A DNA stretch of 64,000 bases. It comes from Larkinella punicea. GTDB lineage: Bacteria; Bacteroidota; Bacteroidia; Cytophagales; Spirosomataceae. The position numbers were made by a program, and so were the translations under genes. The stretch spans positions 1-64,000 of the forward strand of contig NZ_QOWE01000033.1 in assembly GCF_003334855.1 (NCBI RefSeq), given 5' to 3'. Below, one piece after another: positions 42,733 through 52,056 of this stretch. Positions within the stretch are counted from its first letter, which is position 1, and each line of letters starts with the position of its first letter. The notes below the pieces were generated by a model, which saw only the letters and a program-made list of their open reading frames with translations, did no database searches and was not told where the DNA came from.

Positions 42733-44268
42733 ATGCGGGAATTAGCGGGTATCCGACGCTTCGAGTGGTGGTTTGCCGGGGGAGCAACCTTGATTTACGT
42801 CGTCCGAAGGCTTCTTGAAGAAGCGAACCGGATTGACGGAATGATTGAGGAGGTTGAACAAAACCAGGTTTCTTCGGCTACCATCTGGCGGGATTTGGCG
42901 GGTTATAACCATACTCTTAACAACAATTTTCCGCTGATTATCGGTGCTGGCCTTTTTCTGGTCGCCTGGTACGTTTTTCATTACCTTACCCTCCCGAACT
43001 GGAACAGCAAAGAAGATGATGAGAAAATCCGGTTATACGCCGGCCTGAGTGTTTTACTGGTTGTGAGCAGTGTGGCCTTTTATTATTTTACCAAACTTCA
43101 GGTGCATTTCCGGCAGAACGAAGTGGGGACCACGATCGGCCTGAAAGTGTATTCCTTATACCGGAAACGGAATGTGCTGGCCGATGCCATCGGAATGGGA
43201 ATTTTCATCGTTGGGTATGAATTGCTCTGCCAATTAGGCTACTATCTGAATCGAAAAGCCCGCCAGGATTTCCGGTTTATCAGTTATCTGATCTGGGTGC
43301 CTTTATACACTTTCCTGACGATTTTTGTTCTAGGAGGAAATCTTCCCGAAAAACTCTGGCAAAGTCCGGTTTTCGAAATACTGCTTACGCTGGCCATTCC
43401 CATTCAGGTGTATATTCTACAGGCGTATATCTATACGTCGCTGCTGCCGTATATCAAGAGCTTTCGCACAACTGAGTTTCTGGGCCGTCTCCTGGCCGGT
43501 TTGCTGATCTGGTTTCTGCTCAGTGCGATGCTCTGGGGCGCCCGCACCTATTTCAGGTTTCCCAATTCAGGGCTGAACAACACGTTATCGATACTGACGC
43601 TTTTTTGCGCGGTCATCATTGCCCTGCTGCGCCGGACCTCGGTCAAAGAGAAGGTCGCATTGCAAACCCAGGTTTCCCACACCTCCGCCGAACTGGCGGG
43701 CCTGCAATCCCAGATCAATCCGCATTTTCTGTTCAACGCGCTTAACAGCTTGTATGCCACGGCTTTGAAAGAAAACAGCGAAAAAACCGCCGACGGGATT
43801 CAGAAGCTGGGCGACATGATGCGGTTCATGTTACAGGAAAACAACCGGGATCGGATTTCGCTGGAAAAAGAAGTGGAATATTTGCGTAATTACATCGAAC
43901 TCCAGCGGATGCGGCTGGACGAATCGCACGGAATCGAAATCCGGGTGACGATTCAGGAACTGGATCGGGATGTGTCCATTGCGCCGATGATGCTGATTCC
44001 GTTCGTTGAAAATGCCTTCAAACACGGGATTAGTCTGCGTAAACCGTCCTGGATTTTTGTTACCTTGACCCTCGATCACGCAACGATTTACTTCAAAGTT
44101 CATAATTCACGCCATCCGGGGCTGGTCAATGACCCGGAAAGAGAGCATACCGGCATTGGCCTGGAAAACGTCAGCAAACGGCTGGAGTTGATTTATCCCG
44201 GACGTCATACGCTGGCCATTCAGGCGTCGGAACAGGATTATTTTGTTGCTTTAACGATTCGCTATTGA
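42733..44268 (+). CDS. LytS-type sensor histidine kinase
   Basis: The 511-residue product has about eight membrane helices (to residue 300), then a His_kinase domain. The phosphoacceptor His is H331 in INPHFLFNALN, and the ATP-binding part has MLIPFVENAFKHGI and GIGLENVSKRL. It belongs to the LytS/YehU class and senses an unknown membrane signal. The response regulator gene begins directly at the next base after its TGA, so the pair is translationally coupled. Confidence 0.95.
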   Translation: MRELAGIRRFEWWFAGGATLIYVVRRLLEEANRIDGMIEEVEQNQVSSATIWRDLAGYNHTLNNNFPLIIGAGLFLVAWYVFHYLTLPNWNSKEDDEKIRLYAGLSVLLVVSSVAFYYFTKLQVHFRQNEVGTTIGLKVYSLYRKRNVLADAIGMGIFIVGYELLCQLGYYLNRKARQDFRFISYLIWVPLYTFLTIFVLGGNLPEKLWQSPVFEILLTLAIPIQVYILQAYIYTSLLPYIKSFRTTEFLGRLLAGLLIWFLLSAMLWGARTYFRFPNSGLNNTLSILTLFCAVIIALLRRTSVKEKVALQTQVSHTSAELAGLQSQINPHFLFNALNSLYATALKENSEKTADGIQKLGDMMRFMLQENNRDRISLEKEVEYLRNYIELQRMRLDESHGIEIRVTIQELDRDVSIAPMMLIPFVENAFKHGISLRKPSWIFVTLTLDHATIYFKVHNSRHPGLVNDPEREHTGIGLENVSKRLELIYPGRHTLAIQASEQDYFVALTIRY

Positions 44269-44958
44269 ATGTTAACCGCCATTGCCATCGACGACGAACC
44301 GCAGGCTTTAGAAGTCATCCGGCTGCATGCCGCCAAAGTGCCGTTTCTCGATTTAAAAGCGAGTTTTACGGATGCTTTTGACGCGATTCCGTATCTCCAA
44401 AAAAACAAAATCGACCTGATCTTTCTGGATATAAAAATGCCGGATATTTCGGGAATCGAGTTTGTGCGCTGCCTGCAAACCGTGCCGATGGTGGTTTTTA
44501 CAACAGCTTATTCCGATTACGCCGTTCAGGGTTTCGAACTCGATGCCATCGACTATCTGCTGAAACCGTTTCCGTTGGCTCGTTTTCTAAAAGCCTGCAA
44601 CAAAGCACTGGATTACAAGAATTTGCGGGATAGCGAGGCCGAAGAATTTATTTTTGTCAAAACCGGCTACGAGGAAGAAAAGGTCTGGCTGGACGATATT
44701 TTATACCTGGAATCCGACGGAAACTATGTAACGTTCGTCCTGAAAAACCGCAAACTCCTGAGCCGCCAGACCCTGTCGGATATTCCGCGAATATTGCCGG
44801 AAAGTCAATTTGTCCGCGTACACCGATCCTACAGTATTTCGCTCCGGAAAATCGAGAAAATTGCCCGGAACGAAATCACCATCGCCGGTTTTAAAATTCC
44901 CGTTGGTGCTTCCTATGAAGATAAACTAGCGGAAATTAAAACCCGGCTTTTGAAATAG
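44269..44958 (+). CDS. LytTR-family response regulator paired with the kinase
   Basis: The 229-residue product has a receiver domain (about 1-118, acidic pocket D8-D9, phosphoacceptor D54 in IFLDIKMPD) and a LytTR DNA-binding domain (about 130-228). ATG 44269 follows the kinase TGA with no gap. The pair is a two-component system, probably regulating envelope or exopolymer genes. The orphan LytTR protein at 29713 has a related layout. A 55-bp hairpin follows its stop. Confidence 0.95.
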   Translation: MLTAIAIDDEPQALEVIRLHAAKVPFLDLKASFTDAFDAIPYLQKNKIDLIFLDIKMPDISGIEFVRCLQTVPMVVFTTAYSDYAVQGFELDAIDYLLKPFPLARFLKACNKALDYKNLRDSEAEEFIFVKTGYEEEKVWLDDILYLESDGNYVTFVLKNRKLLSRQTLSDIPRILPESQFVRVHRSYSISLRKIEKIARNEITIAGFKIPVGASYEDKLAEIKTRLLK

Positions 44959-44975
44959 AATCTAGAAAGAAAAGG

Positions 44976-45103
44976 AATGATAAATGTAAACGGGGCCGCC
45001 CGCGCGGTGATGAACGCTAAATGTAAAAGTAGGCTGACGCGCCCAAACACTTTTACATTTAGCGTTCATCACCGCGCGGGCGGCCCCGTTTACATTTATC
45101 ATT
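44976..45103. repeat. perfect 55-bp inverted repeat with 18-nt loop
   Basis: The arms 44976-45030 and 45049-45103 are exact reverse complements. The outer word AATGATAAATGTAAA and inner AATGTAAAAGT are the same as in the hairpin at 7095; the middle of the arm (GGGGCCGCCCGCGCGGTGAT) is completely different and GC-rich. The loop again has 18 nt and begins with GGCTG after one base. It lies between the convergent regulator and OsmC genes. Confidence 0.97.
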
Positions 45104-45118
45104 TAACTCAGCACTTTT

Positions 45119-45535
45119 TCATTCCTTCCACTCAAACCGGATCACCTGCTCCAGATCGGGATGCAGGCTGAGGGCAACGGGGCAGGTGTGGGCGGTATGC
45201 TCCATTTTGGCCCGAAAGGCTTCCGTATTCGCTTCCGACGGCGGCATCATGATGTCGACTTCAATGCGAACAATCCGCCGGGGGGCGTCTTTCGACATCA
45301 CTTTTGTAATCGACAATTCGCCGTTGGTCAGTTCGATGCCGTCGCGTCGGGCCACAATCCCCATCGTGGTGATGATACAGCTTCCCAGCGAGGTCGCTGT
45401 CAGGTCGGTTGGTGAAAAGGCCTCGCCTTTGCCGGTATTGTCGGTGGGGGCGTCGGTCAGAATTCGGGTGCCAGACTGGAGGTGAACCGCTTCCGTCCGC
45501 AAGTCTCCTAAATAGGTTGTTTGTACCGTGGGCAT
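45119..45535 (-). CDS. OsmC-family peroxiredoxin-like protein
   Basis: ATG 45535 (MPTVQTTYLGDLRTEAVHL) is the usual OsmC start; an earlier start adds 11 unconserved residues. The 138-residue product has the OsmC pattern with the first catalytic Cys in LGSCIITTMGIVARRDG and the second in HTCPVALSLHPD. It reduces organic hydroperoxides in the cytoplasm. The gene is monocistronic on this strand and convergent with the response regulator. Confidence 0.92.
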   Translation of the reverse strand: MPTVQTTYLGDLRTEAVHLQSGTRILTDAPTDNTGKGEAFSPTDLTATSLGSCIITTMGIVARRDGIELTNGELSITKVMSKDAPRRIVRIEVDIMMPPSEANTEAFRAKMEHTAHTCPVALSLHPDLEQVIRFEWKE

Positions 45536-45736
45536 AAGACCAAAAACTAAAATCCTGTTTGTGTACAACTATAAATTGAAAAATATAAATTGCTTCACGC
45601 AACCATCCAATGACTCAGACCGTTACTCAATAGAACGAGGGAGTTACAAGAGACGCGTAGTTTGATGCCGGCGATAATTTCGTAGTGTCAAAGTAAACTG
45701 TTATTTTTATCCTTACAAAAGTTTTCCATTACGACC

Positions 45737-46480
45737 GTGTCACGAGTTTTACCGATAGTGTCCATCTTAGGCCTGCTGCTAAGCGTTTGCCGTGCGCAGG
45801 CTCAGACTGCCGATACCGACGAGGATAAGTATACGACTGTTACCACCTACGGTGTAACGACCAATACGAACTCCGGCATTTTAGGCGGTTTTGTTTTCCG
45901 GCATTCCAAAGCGTTGCCGAACCTGTTTCAGGGAAAGCGGCAGTTTCGGTATATGGCCCTGGAAATTGTCAATGTGAAGCATCCGAAAGAAGTGCAGTCG
46001 CAGACGCCGTATTCGGGAGCACGGTATGTATACAACAAGCAGAATTATCTCTTCGTCGTTCGGCCGCAGTATGGCCGCGAAATATCGCTCTTTACCCGAA
46101 CTGCCGACGAAGGCATTGCGATCAACGGTATTATTGCCGTTGGGCCGTCCATTGGCATCATCAAGCCCTATTACGTGCAGTATACGACCAGTCCGGGACA
46201 GGTCGATACCCGTCCGTTCGACCCCAGTTTGCAACCCGAGCTGATCGTCGGTGCGGGCAGCTTCTTTCAGGGATTTGACAAGTCAAAACTAACCCTGGGT
46301 CTGAATTTCAAAGCCGCCGTAGCTTTTGAACTGAGTGCGTTTCGGAACAACATGACGGGGCTGGAAATTGGTTTTCTGGCCGAAGCGTACCCCAAAGAAG
46401 TAGTGATTATGAATGCTACCAATAACCGCAGCGTGTATACTTCCGGTTTCGTAACGCTGTTTTTTGGTAACAAACGATAA
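45737..46480 (+). CDS. exported/outer-membrane protein, unknown
   Basis: The start is GTG 45737 (MSRVLPIVSILGLLLSVCRAQAQ), which gives a signal peptide. The 247-residue product has alternating strands (GGFVFRHSKALP, FRYMALEIVNVKHP, GLNFKAAVAFELSAF) and ends with SVYTSGFVTLFFGNKR, a terminal strand typical of an outer-membrane barrel. I recognise the style but not the family. It is followed by a G/C-run hairpin and then lipA on the same strand. Confidence 0.6.
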   Translation: MSRVLPIVSILGLLLSVCRAQAQTADTDEDKYTTVTTYGVTTNTNSGILGGFVFRHSKALPNLFQGKRQFRYMALEIVNVKHPKEVQSQTPYSGARYVYNKQNYLFVVRPQYGREISLFTRTADEGIAINGIIAVGPSIGIIKPYYVQYTTSPGQVDTRPFDPSLQPELIVGAGSFFQGFDKSKLTLGLNFKAAVAFELSAFRNNMTGLEIGFLAEAYPKEVVIMNATNNRSVYTSGFVTLFFGNKR

Positions 46481-46490
46481 ACGATAAATC

Positions 46491-46557
46491 TGCCCCCAAC
46501 CCCCTAAAGGGGGCTAGTGTCCAACCTGTTAAAGCCCCCTTCAGGGGGTTGGGGGCA
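46491..46557. repeat. G/C-run hairpin between the membrane protein gene and lipA
   Basis: GCCCCCAACCCCCT (46491-46515) pairs with the mirrored arm at 46533-46557, with one or two mismatches and a loop of about 17 nt. It is of the same kind as the hairpin at 19889-19956. Confidence 0.9.
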
Positions 46558-46627
46558 ATTAGCCTTTCTTTTTAAGAACTTTACTGCCCGAAAATTCCTT
46601 GTGTAAAAAACAGGATTGAGGTTTGCC

Positions 46628-47506
46628 ATGATTGAACTTCCCGTAATTCCCTCCGAAACACAACGAAAGAAACGCCCCGACTGGCTGCGGGTAAAATTGC
46701 CCATTGGCCCGGAATATGCCAAAGTCCGCAAATTAGTCGATACGTATAAACTGCATACCATTTGTGAAAGTGGCAATTGTCCGAACATGGGAGAGTGCTG
46801 GGGAGCCGGCACGGCCACTTTCATGATCCTGGGCAACGTCTGCACGCGGAGCTGTACGTTCTGCGCCGTAGCAACGGGTCGCCCGAACGAATACGATACC
46901 GACGAACCCCGCCGGGTGGCTGAGGCCATTCTGCTGATGAAAGTTAAACACGCCGTTCTGACGTCGGTGAACCGCGACGAACTGAAAGACCGGGGTGCCG
47001 AAATCTGGTACCAGACCGTGCGGGCCGTGAAAGAAGTGTCGCCCACCACCACCATTGAAACGCTCATTCCGGATACCAAAGGCAACTGGGATGCGCTGAT
47101 CCGGATGATTGAAGCCGGTCAGGAAGTGGTTTCTCACAACATGGAAACCGTCGAGCGCCTGTATCGTCGCGTGCGTCCGCAGGCCCGGTATGAACGCAGC
47201 CTGGAGCAAATCCGCCGGACGAAAGACTTTGGTCAGCGAACCAAATCGGGCATTATGCTGGGGCTGGGCGAAACCGTCGACGAAGTGCTGAAAGCGATGG
47301 ACGATCTGGTCGAACACGGCCTGGATATTTTGACCCTGGGGCAGTATCTGCAACCGACTAAAATGCACCACGAAGTGATCGAATGGATTCACCCCGACAC
47401 GTTTGCGATGTACCGGGAGGAAGGCCTGAAACGTGGTTTGAAATACGTCGAATCCGGGCCTTTGGTCCGTTCGTCCTACCATGCCGAGCGGCATGTGAAC
47501 GTCTGA
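46628..47506 (+). CDS. lipA: lipoyl synthase
   Basis: The start is ATG 46628 ([19 protein letters not shown]); TTG 46616 is less likely. The 292-residue product has both iron-sulfur clusters of LipA: the auxiliary C46/C51/C57 ([12 protein letters not shown]) and the radical-SAM C72/C76/C79 (CTRSCTFC). It inserts two sulfurs into octanoyl groups on lipoate-dependent enzymes. No lipB is adjacent. A strong hairpin terminator follows. Confidence 0.97.
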   Translation: MIELPVIPSETQRKKRPDWLRVKLPIGPEYAKVRKLVDTYKLHTICESGNCPNMGECWGAGTATFMILGNVCTRSCTFCAVATGRPNEYDTDEPRRVAEAILLMKVKHAVLTSVNRDELKDRGAEIWYQTVRAVKEVSPTTTIETLIPDTKGNWDALIRMIEAGQEVVSHNMETVERLYRRVRPQARYERSLEQIRRTKDFGQRTKSGIMLGLGETVDEVLKAMDDLVEHGLDILTLGQYLQPTKMHHEVIEWIHPDTFAMYREEGLKRGLKYVESGPLVRSSYHAERHVNV

Positions 47507-47530
47507 TCCCGTAGAATCGGATTAAAAAGA

Positions 47531-47590
47531 AAAGGGAGGAGTGGAAAAGCGGTTTTTAAAGCCTTTTTCCACTCCTCCCTTTTTCCTTAC
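47531..47590 (+). terminator. terminator of lipA
   Basis: AAAGGGAGGAGTGGAAAA (47531-47548) and its exact complement (47565-47582) form an 18-bp stem with a 16-nt loop and a following T-rich stretch. It lies in a possible N-terminal extension of the next frame, which argues for the later start of lycopene cyclase. Confidence 0.85.
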
Positions 47591-47615
47591 CTCCTTTTTT
47601 GCTTTCTTGTTCATA

Positions 47616-48776
47616 ATGAAAAAATACGACTTCATCATCGCGGGGGGCGGAATGGCTGGGTTAAGCCTGGCGTATTACCTGAGCCTGTCGTCCCTGCGCG
47701 ACCGTTCCATCCTGATTCTCGACAAAGAAACCAAACACCGGAACGACCGGACGTGGTGTTTCTGGGAAGACCAGGAGGGGCCGTTTGAGTCGATTTTATT
47801 TCGGAAATGGGACACCGTCGAGTTTTTCGGGACTACCTTCAACGGCATGCTCGATATGGGGGCTTACCAGTATAAGATGCTGCGCGGCATTGATTTCTAT
47901 ACGTTTATGAAGAATCACCTCGCGCAGTTTCCGTCCATCGAGTTTCGACAGGTGACCGTCAACCGCGTTAAGGACACACCCCAGGGCGGTTTTGTGATCG
48001 CCGACGACGAACCCTACATTGCCGACTATGTGTTCGACAGCACCCATTTGCTGAAGCTGAACCGCCCCGAAAACCACAACCTGTGGCAACATTTCAAAGG
48101 CTGGACGATTACCGCCGAAAAACCGTGTTTCGATGTCGACAAGCCCTGCATGATGGATTTTCGGGTGGATCAGCAAGGCGATTGCCGGTTTTTGTACGTG
48201 CTCCCCTTCGATGACCGGACGGCGTTGGTCGAATACACGATTTTCAACGACCGGTTGTTGTCGGACGAACAGTACGAAAATGCGCTTCTCGGTTACATCG
48301 ACCGGTTTATCGATACGGGAAGTTATACGGTTCAGGAAACGGAATTTGGCATCATCCCAATGTCCGACGAGCCGACCAACGAACGCCCGGGCAAGCACGT
48401 CATCCGGATCGGGACGGCGGGTGGCTACACAAAACCATCGACGGGCTACACTTTTCAGCGAACGCAGCGGTATTTGCGTGAAATCGTTCAGAATCTGGCG
48501 GCAAACGGCAAACCCAAACGTCATAAACCGTGGTTACGGCGTGTTTTCAAGCGGTTTCTGGACAGTGTGCTGCTGAATGTGCTGCAACACCGCCGTCACC
48601 CGGCCGATGATGTGTTCACCCGCCTGTATCAACGCAACCCGCCCGCGCAGATTTTCCGGTTTCTGGACGAAGACACGACATTTGCCGAAGATCTCAAAAT
48701 CATGACCACGGTTCCGCTGGGAGCCTTCACGATTGCGGCTTTTGACGTGATTCGCAAGCGCATTTTCCGGGTATAA
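47616..48776 (+). CDS. crtY: lycopene cyclase family protein
   Basis: The start is ATG 47616 (MKKYDFIIAGGGMAGLSLAYYL), because an earlier one at 47541 would encode the lipA terminator hairpin. The 386-residue product has an N-terminal dinucleotide-binding motif and the cyclase sequences RTWCFWED and YTFQRTQRYLREI. It closes the ends of lycopene to form beta-rings, giving carotenoids such as zeaxanthin that colour many Cytophagales. No other carotenoid gene is near. A perfect palindrome follows 10 bases after the stop. Confidence 0.9.
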   Translation: MKKYDFIIAGGGMAGLSLAYYLSLSSLRDRSILILDKETKHRNDRTWCFWEDQEGPFESILFRKWDTVEFFGTTFNGMLDMGAYQYKMLRGIDFYTFMKNHLAQFPSIEFRQVTVNRVKDTPQGGFVIADDEPYIADYVFDSTHLLKLNRPENHNLWQHFKGWTITAEKPCFDVDKPCMMDFRVDQQGDCRFLYVLPFDDRTALVEYTIFNDRLLSDEQYENALLGYIDRFIDTGSYTVQETEFGIIPMSDEPTNERPGKHVIRIGTAGGYTKPSTGYTFQRTQRYLREIVQNLAANGKPKRHKPWLRRVFKRFLDSVLLNVLQHRRHPADDVFTRLYQRNPPAQIFRFLDEDTTFAEDLKIMTTVPLGAFTIAAFDVIRKRIFRV

Positions 48777-48785
48777 CCTGGCCGC

Positions 48786-48852
48786 AACCGATTGGATGTT
48801 AGACACCTGACAGGTCTTGAAGACCTGTCAGGTGTCTAACATCCAATCGGTT
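48786..48852. repeat. perfect 33-bp palindrome with 1-nt centre
   Basis: The arms are exact reverse complements with a single base at 48819 between them. The core is ACCTGACAGGTCTT and its complement, relating it to the ileS copy at 11722 and the copy at 31930. There is no T-run, so it is not a standard terminator. Confidence 0.97.
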
Positions 48853-48867
48853 ATAAACGTAAAGTGC

Positions 48868-49338
48868 CGTTTTGCCCCGTTAGGGGAAACACAGCGCAGC
48901 GTCGGTAGAAAAATCATGCCTTTTCCTCAACCGTGTGCCGTAAGGCACGCGACGATTCGCATCAACAAATAGGGTCGTGTACCTCACGGCACACGATTAG
49001 GGAGAATTGTCTTGACTCCCGTTTTGCCCCGTAAGGGGCAGCACAGCGCAGCGTCGGTAGCTACGTCCGTTCCCCGCCCTCTCCTATGTGCCGTTAGGTA
49101 CACAACCGGCTGTTTGATGGGGATCGTTGCGTACCTGATGGCACGCGGGAGCGTTGGGAAACCGACGTAGCTACCGACGCTGCGCTGTTAGATCCCTACG
49201 GGATAGATGGCGAAGTTAGGTGATGAAAAATTAATCCAGATTACCGCCGGTGCTATAAAGACACCCTTCCTTGGGATCTCAATCTTCTCACAAAAATCGA
49301 CCCTTTCTATACGAATGCCGTGCCTGACGGCACTAGAT
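48868..49338. repeat. cluster of GTGCCGTTAGGCAC REP-like units
   Basis: Units such as GTGCCGTAAGGCAC (about 48943), CCTCACGGCAC (48984), GTGCCGTTAGGTAC (49088), TACCTGATGGCAC (49132) and GTGCCTGACGGCAC (49319) recur in both orientations. Direct copies of TTGCCCCGTTAGGGG plus CACAGCGCAGCGTCGGTAG lie near 48870 and 49023. Confidence 0.85.
49044..49187. repeat. 24-bp inverted repeat in the REP cluster
   Basis: CAGCGCAGCGTCGG...CTACGTC (49044-49067) is exactly mirrored at 49164-49187. The 96 bases between hold two more REP-like units in opposite orientations. Confidence 0.9.
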
Positions 49339-49467
49339 CCCAATTGAACGGGCAAACCTGCCAACTATCTTCCTGAAAAACGGATAAAAGGCGCTGATTG
49401 TACCAGAACAGATGAGTAGTATTTTACTAAAAATTCTTTATTATGTAATAATGACAAAAAGCGTCTC

Positions 49468-52005
49468 ATGGTTAAGCGCGTCAACTACCTTTACCTGATT
49501 GGTGCCGGGCTGCTGGGCCTGTTGGGATTTATAACGACCCGGCAAGACCCTCCGTCGCCGGTTCGAACACCCGCCGAAGAGTTGGCGACCTTTCAGATTG
49601 AGCCGGGGTTAAAGGTTCAACTGGTTGCGGCTGAGCCGATGGTTCAGGATCCGGTTGTGATTACATTCGATGAAGACGGGCGGCTCTGGGTAGTCGAAAT
49701 GCGGGGATTCATGCCCAACATGGACGGTACCGGCGAAGAAAAACCGGTGGGCCGTATTTCGGTACTGGAAGATACGAACGGCGACGGGCAGATGGACGTC
49801 AGTAAAGTCTACCTCGACAGTCTGGTGATGCCCCGGGCGCTGGCGCTGGTTCCGGGGGGCGCTTTGGTGGTTGAAAGTGGCGCGCTGTGGATGACCACCG
49901 ACCGCAATGGCGATCTGAAAGCCGATACAAAAACCCTGATCGACCCGACCTATGCCGCCAACGGTTTGCCCGAACACGCCGGGAACGGCCTCTGGCGCAG
50001 CATGGACAACTGGTATTACAACGCCAAATCGCGCCTTCGCTACCGGCTGAACGACGGGAAATGGGAGCGGGATAGCACGGAATTTCGGGGGCAGTGGGGC
50101 ATCAGCCACGACGACGAAGGCCGACTCTATTACAACTACAACTGGTCGCAACTCCACGCCGATCTGGTGCCGCCCAATTACCTCTCGCGCAACAAAAATC
50201 ATACGCCAACCACCGGCATCGACCACGGCCTGACCATCGACCGCCGGGTGTATCCGATCCGGCCGACACCCGCGGTGAACCGGGGCTACATTCCCGGAAC
50301 CTTGAATAAAGAAGGTCGGCTGCTGGAATTTACGGCGGCCTGTTCACCCCTGGTCTACCGGGGAACGGCCTTGCCAGCCGCTTATTACGGCAATGTTTTC
50401 GTCTGCGAACCCGCGGGCAATCTGATCAAACGCAACGTCGCCGAAGACAATGGGCTGCTGATAACGGCGCAGGACCCCAATCCGGGCCGGGAGTTTCTGG
50501 CTTCGACCGACGAACGGTTTCGGCCGGTTCATCAGGCAACGGGTCCCGACGGTGCGCTTTACGTAGCGGATATGTATCGGGGGCTGGTGCAGCACAAAGC
50601 GTATGTAACCCCTTATTTGCGGGAACAGACGATCAAGCGGGGGCTGGTGATGCCGATCAACCGGGGGCGGATCTGGCGGATTGTGCCGGAAAACTGGAAA
50701 CCGACCAAACCCGCTAAACTGTCGAAGACGGCATCCAAAGACCTGATTCGGGAACTGTCAAGTCCCGACGGCTGGCACCGGGATATGGCGCAGCGACTGC
50801 TCGTGGAGCGCAATGACAAAACCGTACGGCAGCCGCTCACCGAACTGGTACTGAAAGGCAAAAGCCAACTGGGGCGGTTTCACGCGTTATGGACGCTGGA
50901 TGGCCTGAAACTGAGCAGTCCGGAACTGCTTTTGAGTCTGCTGGCCGACCCCAACACGCTGGTGAAAACCACCGCGCTGCGGTTGCTGGAACCAATGGCC
51001 AAAACAAACCCGGCGGTTCGGGCCAAACTGGAAGCGCAACTGCTGAAAGCGTGGGAAAAAGCCCCCATCGAGCAGGTACTTCAAATGACGTTTGCCGCTG
51101 GCATTCTTTCACCGAACGCGTCTCATCCACTTCTGGCCGGGATTGTAAACCGGTATGGCCATACCGCCCTGATTCGGGATGCGGCTCTCAGTAGTCTTCA
51201 GAATCAGGAGTTTGCGTTTTTGCAAAGCCTGATGAAATCGCCCCATTGGCAGGTACACGAACCCGCGAAGGAGATTTTTCTGGAAATGCTGACCACATCG
51301 ATTGTTCGAAAACGGAATCCGGCTGAACTCGCCGACTTGCTAAATCAACTGGACAAAGAATCGCTGGGATGGCAGGAAAAAGCCGTCCTCACCAGCCTGT
51401 CGATTCAGGGAAATACCACCAAAAAACCGATCCAGCTTGAAACCGCCCCCACACTGCTGACCCATTCCAACACGAAAATCGAACCGTTCCGTCTGGAAGG
51501 GTTAAACCTGCTTTTTGAATGGCCCGGACACTCCGCAGTCAAAAGCAGCGTAGTCAAAAAGAACCCATTGAGCGACGACGAACAAAAGCTGTTTGCGTCG
51601 GGACGACAACTGTATCTGAGCACCTGCTCGGGTTGTCACGGCACGGACGGGGCTGGCCTGAACCGATTTGGACCTCCACTCGTTGGCTCGGATTGGGTGT
51701 TGGGCGATGAAAAACGGCTGGCATTGATTCTGTTGCACGGCATGGAAGGGCCGGTGGAAGTGGGCAAAAAGGTATACAATGCGCCGGAGATTCTGCCGGT
51801 GATGCCCGCTCATTCCACGATGGATGATGCCTCGATCACGTCCATTTTGATGTATATCCGCAACGAATGGGGGAATAACGCCGGGCCAATTGGCCGAAGA
51901 ACCGTCGGAATGACCCGCATTACGTCGCAGGGACGCGTCATGCCGTGGACTGCCAAAGAATTGAACAGCTATATGCTGGAAGCCAAAGCCGCCGACGGGA
52001 AGTAA
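49468..52005 (+). CDS. PVC-type membrane-bound dehydrogenase with HEAT repeats and cytochrome c
   Basis: The 845-residue product has an N-terminal anchor (about 8-27), a beta-propeller of the PVC-type dehydrogenase family (about 35-410), helical HEAT-like repeats (about 420-640) and a C-terminal cytochrome c with CSGCH (720-724). DTNGDGQMD and DRNGDLKAD are calcium-binding-like loops in the propeller. It probably oxidises a sugar or sugar-like compound in the periplasm and passes electrons to its heme. It is the first gene of the likely operon 49468-56335 with a TIM-barrel protein, two SDR enzymes and an MFS transporter. A related protein fragment occupies 62343-64000. Confidence 0.9.
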   Translation: MVKRVNYLYLIGAGLLGLLGFITTRQDPPSPVRTPAEELATFQIEPGLKVQLVAAEPMVQDPVVITFDEDGRLWVVEMRGFMPNMDGTGEEKPVGRISVLEDTNGDGQMDVSKVYLDSLVMPRALALVPGGALVVESGALWMTTDRNGDLKADTKTLIDPTYAANGLPEHAGNGLWRSMDNWYYNAKSRLRYRLNDGKWERDSTEFRGQWGISHDDEGRLYYNYNWSQLHADLVPPNYLSRNKNHTPTTGIDHGLTIDRRVYPIRPTPAVNRGYIPGTLNKEGRLLEFTAACSPLVYRGTALPAAYYGNVFVCEPAGNLIKRNVAEDNGLLITAQDPNPGREFLASTDERFRPVHQATGPDGALYVADMYRGLVQHKAYVTPYLREQTIKRGLVMPINRGRIWRIVPENWKPTKPAKLSKTASKDLIRELSSPDGWHRDMAQRLLVERNDKTVRQPLTELVLKGKSQLGRFHALWTLDGLKLSSPELLLSLLADPNTLVKTTALRLLEPMAKTNPAVRAKLEAQLLKAWEKAPIEQVLQMTFAAGILSPNASHPLLAGIVNRYGHTALIRDAALSSLQNQEFAFLQSLMKSPHWQVHEPAKEIFLEMLTTSIVRKRNPAELADLLNQLDKESLGWQEKAVLTSLSIQGNTTKKPIQLETAPTLLTHSNTKIEPFRLEGLNLLFEWPGHSAVKSSVVKKNPLSDDEQKLFASGRQLYLSTCSGCHGTDGAGLNRFGPPLVGSDWVLGDEKRLALILLHGMEGPVEVGKKVYNAPEILPVMPAHSTMDDASITSILMYIRNEWGNNAGPIGRRTVGMTRITSQGRVMPWTAKELNSYMLEAKAADGK

Positions 52006-52056
52006 ATCCGCCTGAAAGCAAGATCGAATACTGACTATTCCAAACCCGTAATTCGT

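Larger units (their letters stand above)
48777..49467. other. gene-free 690-base region filled with REP-like repeats
   Basis: No protein-coding potential is supported. The region contains the palindrome at 48786, two direct copies of a CCCCGTTAGGGG-CACAGCGCAGCGTCGG unit, several GTGCCGTTAGGCAC-like units and a 24-bp inverted repeat. After about 49340 it is ordinary AT-rich leader for the gene at 49468. Confidence 0.8.

Noticed and set aside
47541-47615. Earlier start of lycopene cyclase.
   Set aside because: It would translate the lipA terminator hairpin; the dinucleotide-binding motif begins right after ATG 47616.
48868-49338. CRISPR array.
   Set aside because: Units alternate in orientation, have uneven spacing and are themselves palindromic; no cas genes are near.
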